A DNA stretch of 64,000 nucleotides from Ruminococcus sp. (GTDB taxonomy: Bacteria; Bacillota; Clostridia; Oscillospirales; Ruminococcaceae), in the NCBI GenBank assembly GCA_017519145.1, contig JAFWTA010000025.1:1-64000 (forward strand), written 5' to 3'. Within the stretch, counting starts at the first letter, position 1; each line of letters starts with the position of its first letter. Made by a program: the position numbers and the translations under genes. Below are positions 59,303-64,000 of the stretch, in pieces. The notes under the pieces are model-generated. The model was not told the DNA's origin and did not search any database. It was given only the letters and a program-made list of their open reading frames with translations.

Positions 59303-59841
59303 ATCTTCACGCTCCTTTTGTCAATGAAGCGGTCGCCGAACCTTGCCGAAAGGAAATGTTCCAGCTCGGGTACGCTGCCCTCGGTCAGCTCAGACTTGTG
59401 TATGATGAAGGCTTTATTTGCTTCCACGAAGATAAAGAAGTAATTCATGGTCTCCACAGCTTTATTGATAGTGCCGTAGGGATAGGTCTTATGTACCGTG
59501 AAGTTCTCTGCTAACTTGAAGCTCTCGAGGACCTCGCCGCCGAAGATGATCTCAGTCGAGCAGGGATACGGCAGGAGCTTCAGCTCGCCCTTGTCAGAGC
59601 TCAGCAGCTTGATTATGTCCCACACCCGCAGCATCGCAACGGTAAATGCCAGCGCGATGAAAAAGTAATCGTTGTTGATGCGGTATCTGATCTCATATTT
59701 CACCAGCCATATTCCCGCGATCAGACTTGCTGCGAGCCACAGACCGTCAGATATGAGCTTTTTGACGATATAAGGTGTTTTTGTCAGAGAGTAGAGCGCC
59801 TTCAGATGGTTGTCATTGTATGTTACTCTTGCCCTTACCAT
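59299..59841 (-). CDS. YcxB-like membrane protein (paralog B)
   Basis: 180 residues: helices at about 30-52 and 62-82, C-terminal domain with YGTINKAVETMNYFFIFVEANKAFIIHKSELTEGSVPELEHFLSARFGDRF. Start at 59841 behind AAGGAGAAG; the frame to 59865 lacks support. 1-bp gap after paralog A. Confidence 0.72.
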   Translation of the reverse strand: MVRARVTYNDNHLKALYSLTKTPYIVKKLISDGLWLAASLIAGIWLVKYEIRYRINNDYFFIALAFTVAMLRVWDIIKLLSSDKGELKLLPYPCSTEIIFGGEVLESFKLAENFTVHKTYPYGTINKAVETMNYFFIFVEANKAFIIHKSELTEGSVPELEHFLSARFGDRFIDKRSVKI

Positions 59842-59842
59842 A

Positions 59843-60376
59843 TCACTTCTCCTTAAATTTACCACCCAGCTTTGCGCGGAGCATAGCTCTCAGCTCATCG
59901 GGAGTGCCCTCGATGAAGTCCTCTGCATTGCACGCCACATATCCCGCAATGGAGATATTCATCAGGAAGAAGCCCTCCTTTTCTACGGCGCTTGTGAACT
60001 TGTCATAGCCGTATTCCGCGTGCTTGCTGCCGTGATCGTTCCTTGAGTCGATGATGATGCCATTGTCATTAAAGATGTACTCACCTGTCAGCCCCGGATT
60101 TGCCTCCGTGACCTTCTTGTGGAGCTTCATGGGATCCATTTTCACCAGAAGCCGTATCATATAGAGCACGAACAGCAGGAAGAAGGCGCTGACCAGCAGC
60201 ACTAAAAAAGGCTCAGCCTTATGTGTACGGGCAGTTTCCGCAACAAGACATATGGAATTTATGAGGAAAAGTGCTCCCATTAAAATGGCAATATTCTTTG
60301 TCGTCCTATAGGCTTTTGTGTTTCTTATTATCAATGAGTAGTGTTTCAGGTCGTTATTTATTGCGATCTTTACCAC
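59843..60376 (-). CDS. YcxB-like membrane protein (paralog A)
   Basis: 177 residues starting with GTG at 60376, seven bases from GGAGG; the open frame continues across a tRNA gene and is not real there. Two helices (about 35-57, 68-90), then YIFNDNGIIIDSRNDHGSKHAEYGYDKFTSAVEKEGFFLMNISIAGYVACNAEDFIEGTPDELRAMLRAKLGGKF. First of three tandem paralogs (A, B, C) and lies just downstream of tRNA-Tyr. Confidence 0.72.
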   Translation of the reverse strand: MVKIAINNDLKHYSLIIRNTKAYRTTKNIAILMGALFLINSICLVAETARTHKAEPFLVLLVSAFFLLFVLYMIRLLVKMDPMKLHKKVTEANPGLTGEYIFNDNGIIIDSRNDHGSKHAEYGYDKFTSAVEKEGFFLMNISIAGYVACNAEDFIEGTPDELRAMLRAKLGGKFKEK

Positions 60377-60537
60377 GGCGATCCCTCCACAATCTTTATA
60401 CATTTCTGCACAAAACGGCTGTATTTCCGTGCAAATCCTCTTTTTTTCAGGGCATAAAAAAGCCCTTGCAGGATAATTGCAAGGTCTGAAGCGGATGGTG
60501 TCAAACAAAAACAGCCCCGAAAATTTCGGGGCGTTTC

Positions 60538-60623
60538 TGGTGGGAGAGGATGGATTCGGACCATCGAAGCTGAAAAGCAACAGATTTACAGTCTGCCCCC
60601 TTTGGCCACTCGGGAACTCTCCC
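60538..60623 (-). tRNA. tRNA-Tyr (GTA)
   Basis: 86 nt with acceptor GGGAGAG/CTCTCCC, encoded CCA, anticodon loop CTGTAAA and the long variable arm typical of tRNA-Tyr. Confidence 0.96.
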
Positions 60624-60659
60624 ATAAAGGATCTTGTATTTTGTCTTTGGACAAAATAA

Positions 60660-60735
60660 TGGAGCTGGTGGACGGACTCGAACCCCCGACCTGCTGATTA
60701 CAAATCAGCTGCTCTACCAACTGAGCTACACCAGC
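60660..60735 (-). tRNA. tRNA-Thr (TGT)
   Basis: 76 nt, acceptor GCTGGTG/CACCAGC, encoded CCA, anticodon loop TTTGTAA. Confidence 0.96.
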
Positions 60736-60807
60736 GCTAATGCTTAATTATTATATCACATTTGCTTCTGCTTGTCAAGTACTTTTTTCAACTTTTTTGA
60801 AAAAGTC

Positions 60808-60884
60808 TGGTCGAGGCGACAGGACTCGAACCTGCGGCATCTTGCTCCCAAAGCAAGCACTCTACCAAACTGAGCTACGCCTCG
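60808..60884 (-). tRNA. tRNA-Pro (TGG)
   Basis: 77 nt, acceptor CGAGGCG/CGCCTCG, encoded CCA, anticodon loop TTTGGGA. First of a three-tRNA cluster on the minus strand. Confidence 0.96.
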
Positions 60885-61024
60885 GATAATTCTTCGGCAA
60901 GTCCTTGACGGACAGCTTTTATATTATACCAGAACGCTTGCCGCTTGTCAAGCACCTTTCCCACATTTTGTAATATCATACAATAGATACTGTAGGTTTT
61001 TGTAATTTTTTGCCGCCCTTTCAA

Positions 61025-61050
61025 CAAAAAAGGGAGCTTTAAGCTCCCTT
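61025..61050 (-). terminator. Terminator of the acidic repeat protein gene
   Basis: Minus-strand stem AAGGGAGC/GCTCCCTT, then TTTTTG. Confidence 0.85.
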
Positions 61051-61059
61051 GACAGATCA

Positions 61060-61347
61060 TTAGTCCTTGATATCGTCGATAATATCCTCAGCTGCGTCCT
61101 TAACGTCCTCAACAACGTCCTCAGCCTTATCCTTGATATCCTCAACAGCGTCCTCAGCTGCTTCCTTTACGGAATTATCATTGATCTCGAAATCGATGCT
61201 CTCGTCTGTGTCAAAGTTATCGAAATCATCGTAATCGTCATCATCATAATCTGAACCCGAGCTCTTATCCTTGAGCGCCTGTGCTGCAACATATCCAACA
61301 GCAGCTGCTGCGCCGGCTGCTAAAATAGCGACTAAAAACTTATTCAT
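61060..61347 (-). CDS. Small acidic YtxH-like membrane-anchored protein
   Basis: 95 residues: an N-terminal hydrophobic helix (FLVAILAAGAAAAVGYVAAQAL), an Asp/Tyr-rich segment (SDYDDDDYDDFDNFDTDES) and an amphipathic tail of 10-11-residue repeats (KEAAEDAVEDIKDKAEDVVEDVKDAAEDIIDDIKD). YtxH-like and LEA-like stress proteins have such tails; here it is strongly acidic. Start at 61347 behind AGAGGAAA. Own promoter (61423-61451) and terminator. Confidence 0.75.
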   Translation of the reverse strand: MNKFLVAILAAGAAAAVGYVAAQALKDKSSGSDYDDDDYDDFDNFDTDESIDFEINDNSVKEAAEDAVEDIKDKAEDVVEDVKDAAEDIIDDIKD

Positions 61348-61422
61348 TTTAATTTCCTCTTTTCTCCGCAAGAATTAGTACTTACCGAACCGCTTGCGAT
61401 CGGATTACGATAATCTGAATTT

Positions 61423-61451
61423 ATTATACCATACTTTTTTTATAATTTCAA
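61423..61451 (-). promoter_or_regulatory. Promoter of the acidic repeat protein gene
   Basis: Minus strand: TTGAAA, a 17-bp spacer and TATAAT; it overlaps the tail-end region of rsmE's downstream flank. Confidence 0.75.
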
Positions 61452-61455
61452 CTCT

Positions 61456-62181
61456 TTACATATTATTTGTTAAAAACATCAAAATTGAAAGGGCTGTTAT
61501 TGGTGCAGTTTCACAACGCAGTATTCTTTTGCCCAGCCAGACCCTTTCTGCGCCTGCTTCCACCAGTGCATCAGCCTCCTCTTTATCGAAGCCGCCTTCG
61601 CTTCCGATGAAGAGCCCTGCGGTCTTTATGCCGTCAAAGTCCACCTCTCCGAAGGAGCGTCCGCCCTCCTCCTCGTAGAGGAGAATGCTGCGGTCAAGAG
61701 AGCTGCTCATCTTAACGCTCTCTCTGAAGCTTACAAGCGGTGTCACCTCGGGTATGATGCCCCTGCCCGACTGCTTTGCAGCCTCCTCGGCTATCCTGCA
61801 CAGCCTTGGCAGCTTCTTCTTCGCGAAGTCCTTCTCGTCGGGACGGGATACGCAGCGTCTTGTCAGCACGGGAACTATCCTTGCGGCGCCCAGCTCCACG
61901 CTTTTCTGTATGATGTATTCAAGCTTGTCCAGCTTGGGCACAGCCTGAAAGAGAGTCACTGATATATCGGGCTCTGCGGCGCATCTGTGCTTCTCTATGA
62001 GGTCAAGATATACAGCGTCTGCGGTAATGCTGCCGATATTGCAGCGATAGTCCGTACCGTTGCAGCAGACGGTTATCTCCTCCCCGGCTCTCATTCTCAG
62101 CGACCTGCCGATATGGTTGGCATCGTCGCCTGTAAGCACGATATTATCCTCATCTATCTCATTTCTGAAAAATCTCGGCAT
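61456..62181 (-). CDS. rsmE: 16S rRNA m3U1498 methyltransferase
   Basis: 241 residues, SPOUT-fold. MPRFF at the start, HIGRSLRMRAGEEI, and the knot region GLFIGSEGGFDKEEADALVEAGAERVWLGKRILRCETAPITALSIL, which holds the S-adenosylmethionine site. Methylates U1498 in the decoding centre. Start at 62181 behind GAGGTG; 62205 not supported. Confidence 0.93.
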   Translation of the reverse strand: MPRFFRNEIDEDNIVLTGDDANHIGRSLRMRAGEEITVCCNGTDYRCNIGSITADAVYLDLIEKHRCAAEPDISVTLFQAVPKLDKLEYIIQKSVELGAARIVPVLTRRCVSRPDEKDFAKKKLPRLCRIAEEAAKQSGRGIIPEVTPLVSFRESVKMSSSLDRSILLYEEEGGRSFGEVDFDGIKTAGLFIGSEGGFDKEEADALVEAGAERVWLGKRILRCETAPITALSILMFLTNNM

Positions 62182-62252
62182 AGCAAGCACCTCGTTACAA
62201 TTCATATTAAGACAATATTATCATATCCCGCGCCGCTCTGTCAAGACGGCAA

Positions 62253-62277
62253 TAAAAAACCCTGTCTGACGACAGGG
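62253..62277 (-). terminator. Terminator of the carboxypeptidase gene
   Basis: Minus-strand stem CCCTGTC/GACAGGG with loop GTCA, then six T residues. Confidence 0.85.
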
Positions 62278-62284
62278 ACTTTTG

Positions 62285-63397
62285 TCACTCATATTTTGAA
62301 TCAACGCCAAGGTACTCCTCAAGGCACTGTCCGCTGTTGTACATCTCGGTAGCTATTTTTGAGCCAACATATCTTATGTGCCAAGGCTCGTACTGATAGC
62401 CTGTGATGTCCTCTTTTCCCTGAGGATAGCGGATTATGAAGCCGTACTCATGGGCGTGCTGTGCCAGCCATGCTGCTTCGGGCGTAGCGCCGAAGGCATC
62501 GTCAATGGTATTGCAGTCTATGACCAGTCCCGTCTGATGCTCGGAATAACCGGGGCGCGCGGAATAGGTGTCCGCCTTGTCAGCTCCGTCGCTCTTGACA
62601 TAGTTGTCATAGATTATCTCCTGATCGTGGTAGGAGCGGTAGCTGGAGCCGATATAGATGCTCAGGTCCTCCTTGGCAGCTGCTCCCGAAAGAGCCTGAA
62701 ACTGCTGATAGCACAGGGGGTCAAGCTTGGGGTCGAAGGTCGCGGGGAGACCGTAGCTCTTGTTGACTATGAGGACCCCCTTTATATAAGTAAGCCCCTC
62801 TGCATCATAAACAGGGGGCTCAGGCGCCTCAGCCGTATTTGACTGAGGCGATGCTGTATCGTCTGTTGCTTCGCCGCGGACGGTTACCTTTATCATTACT
62901 TCCTGTGAGGAGTCTGTTGCAGACCTGAGAGTAACATAGCAGGTACCGGGCTTTACGCCTGTGATATTGCCGATGCTGTCAACAGTGGCAATAGTCGGGT
63001 CTCCTGATGACCAGCGCTCATCCGCTTCGCCCATACCGTCGGGATAACCCTGAACTCTGGGCATATCGGTCTCGCCTACACCGAGGAATACCGAATACTT
63101 ATCCAGCTTGAAATCGCTCTTGTTTACGGGCTCTGTAAGAGTCGCCGTAGTAGTGACCGCTGTTGTTGTGATAGCAGGGTCGGTAGCAGTCGCCGTAGTG
63201 GTTATAGTAGTCACGGGTGTTTTAGTCTTTCCCTTACCGTCTTTCTTTCCGTTATCCGAGCAGGCATGAGCCACAAGCAGAACGAAAAGGAGCACCAGAA
63301 GCGCTATTACGAAGAGAGCTGTGAGCTGTCGTCTTCTCAGCGTCTGACGGGATACTCTTTTGCGGGGACGATGTGAATCATATCTGTTATTGTCCAT
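62285..63397 (-). CDS. Membrane-anchored D,D-carboxypeptidase (VanY/LdcB type) with Big_2 domain
   Basis: 370 residues: a basic cytoplasmic N-terminus, membrane helix (about 26-45), Thr-rich linker, a bacterial Ig-like (Big_2) domain (about 95-180, GVGETDMPRVQGYPDGMGEADERWSSGDPTIATVDSIGNITGVKPGTCYVTL) and a C-terminal peptidase M15 domain (about 215-360). The zinc site shows in SSYRSYHDQEIIYDNYV...SARPGYSEHQTGLVIDC (SxHxxGxxxD) and YEPWHIRYVG. Trims peptidoglycan stem peptides. AAAGGGAT before the ATG; promoter at 63473-63501. Confidence 0.88.
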   Translation of the reverse strand: MDNNRYDSHRPRKRVSRQTLRRRQLTALFVIALLVLLFVLLVAHACSDNGKKDGKGKTKTPVTTITTTATATDPAITTTAVTTTATLTEPVNKSDFKLDKYSVFLGVGETDMPRVQGYPDGMGEADERWSSGDPTIATVDSIGNITGVKPGTCYVTLRSATDSSQEVMIKVTVRGEATDDTASPQSNTAEAPEPPVYDAEGLTYIKGVLIVNKSYGLPATFDPKLDPLCYQQFQALSGAAAKEDLSIYIGSSYRSYHDQEIIYDNYVKSDGADKADTYSARPGYSEHQTGLVIDCNTIDDAFGATPEAAWLAQHAHEYGFIIRYPQGKEDITGYQYEPWHIRYVGSKIATEMYNSGQCLEEYLGVDSKYE

Positions 63398-63472
63398 ATA
63401 AAAATCCCTTTCACTGCATATATTAGTACATTACAGCCAGCATATTGCTGCCCATATAAAAACCTTACTATC

Positions 63473-63501
63473 ATTATATCACAGGTTAAATGAAATGTCA
63501 C
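63473..63501 (-). promoter_or_regulatory. Promoter of the carboxypeptidase gene
   Basis: Minus strand: GTGACA, a 17-bp spacer ending TGA, and TATAAT (extended -10). Confidence 0.65.
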
Positions 63502-63671
63502 GCAAATTTATGTCAATTCCGCATTTTTTTAACAACTTGACATATAACAGGCGGTATTTTTGGAGCTTTTTAACAAAGAAGCCCTGCCGCCGTAGTATTA
63601 CCATGGAAAAAAGCAACGTATTTTTCCGTTCCGATATCATGCGGCGAGCCGCTCTGCCAACATTATATTCC

Positions 63672-63700
63672 TTGACACAGCTGTTAAGAACGAGTATAAT
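63672..63700 (+). promoter_or_regulatory. Promoter of the truncated lipoprotein gene
   Basis: TTGACA, a 17-bp spacer and TATAAT, 56 bp before the ATG. Confidence 0.85.
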
Positions 63701-63755
63701 TATATTCAGCGAAAAGCTTGATAAGCAAGCTTCGTTCCCGAAAGGAGTTATATAT

Positions 63756-64000
63756 ATGTTGAATAAAAGGAGACTGTCCGCCATTGCCTGTGCAGCGGCA
63801 GTCCTCACAGCTGCGGCTGCCTGCAGCAGCAAGAAAAACAGCAGCAGCGATACACAGCCAACTACCGAAGCCACTGCCCCTGCATCTACTCTGTATAACG
63901 GCACCCCTGCGGCGGCAGACCCCGAGATGGAGATCACTTGGCTGGCAGACTACGACCTTAATCCCAAGTCCGGTGAGAAGCGCTCCGCCGCTCTGGCTAT
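63756..64000 (+). CDS. Lipoprotein, 5' part only (possible ABC solute-binding protein)
   Basis: The first 81 codons of a gene that runs off the window. MLNKRRLSAIACAAAVLTAAAACSS is a lipoprotein signal with Cys23, followed by a Ser/Thr/Pro-rich linker and EMEITWLADYDLNPKSGEKRSAAL, a beginning common to extracellular solute-binding proteins of family 1. AAAGGAG before the ATG. The assignment needs the missing part. Confidence 0.65.
   Translation, partial: MLNKRRLSAIACAAAVLTAAAACSSKKNSSSDTQPTTEATAPASTLYNGTPAAADPEMEITWLADYDLNPKSGEKRSAALA

Noticed and set aside
60377-60625. Upstream extension of the YcxB-like frame
   Set aside because: Crosses tRNA-Tyr; the GTG at 60376 has a good ribosome binding site and gives a normal protein.
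63479-63937. 152-codon minus-strand frame
   Set aside because: Antisense to the truncated lipoprotein gene and over two promoters; no ribosome binding site.

Overview
The window looks like a chromosomal segment of an anaerobic, fibre-degrading Firmicute, most likely a Ruminococcus of the albus/flavefaciens/champanellensis type. The grounds are a dockerin-bearing GH74 xyloglucanase, a dockerin-bearing leucine-rich-repeat protein, a GH94 cellobiose phosphorylase, FabK in place of FabI, ferredoxin-linked 2-oxoacid metabolism, AGGAGG-type ribosome binding sites, and consensus sigma-A promoters with 17-bp spacers.

Layout. 0-7 kb: an MFS drug exporter behind a 138-nt leader that encodes a short peptide and can fold into an erm-like attenuator; a lipoprotein; a nucleoside deaminase and esterase pair; and a LytS-like kinase with a response regulator carrying a SARP-like output domain. 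7.1-7.4 kb: a probable stand-alone structured RNA with its own promoter and terminator. 7.5-11.3 kb: GH74-dockerin and a DUF4261 gene, each followed by a related terminator hairpin. 11.4-18.3 kb: a compact, intact phage head-and-packaging module (small and large terminase, portal, capsid, protease, connector/tail genes) with no integrase, replication, lysis, tape-measure or baseplate genes. 18.5-19.9 kb: an XRE regulator with a DUF3592 gene, divergent from an AT-rich gene for a triple zinc-ribbon protein whose promoter lies between inverted repeats. 19.9-25.3 kb: cellobiose phosphorylase; a four-gene cassette of three paralogous membrane proteins plus an HTH regulator, preceded by four copies of a 16-bp palindrome; and a mutarotase-like protein. 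25.4-34.5 kb: citrate synthase, a zinc-ribbon/TPM pair, an ECF S component, AzlCD, a four-subunit 2-oxoacid:ferredoxin oxidoreductase and a P-loop ATPase.

34.7-45.6 kb holds a nearly complete type II fatty-acid synthesis locus: fabH-fabK-fabG-fabF-accB-(two membrane paralogs)-fabZ-accC-accD-accA-acpP on the minus strand, with fabD divergent across a shared intergenic operator candidate. fabD leads into aroE, a GNAT protein, aroK, an amidohydrolase and the LRR-dockerin protein. 50-64 kb: guaB, two paralogous secreted or membrane proteins plus a 44-codon relative, three lipoproteins behind bipA, a tandem of YcxB-like membrane proteins, three tRNA genes (Pro, Thr, Tyr), rsmE, a D,D-carboxypeptidase, and the start of a lipoprotein gene that runs off the window.

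How parts may work together: cellulosomal xyloglucan and cellulose attack (GH74, dockerin proteins) feeds cellobiose to intracellular phosphorolysis (GH94) and sugar epimerisation. Citrate synthase and the 2-oxoacid oxidoreductase supply 2-oxoglutarate or acyl-CoA, and the latter could prime FabH. A dispersed 130-bp palindromic repeat with 12-bp terminal inverted repeats occurs at least three times. All functions are inferred from reading the sequence; no database search was run.
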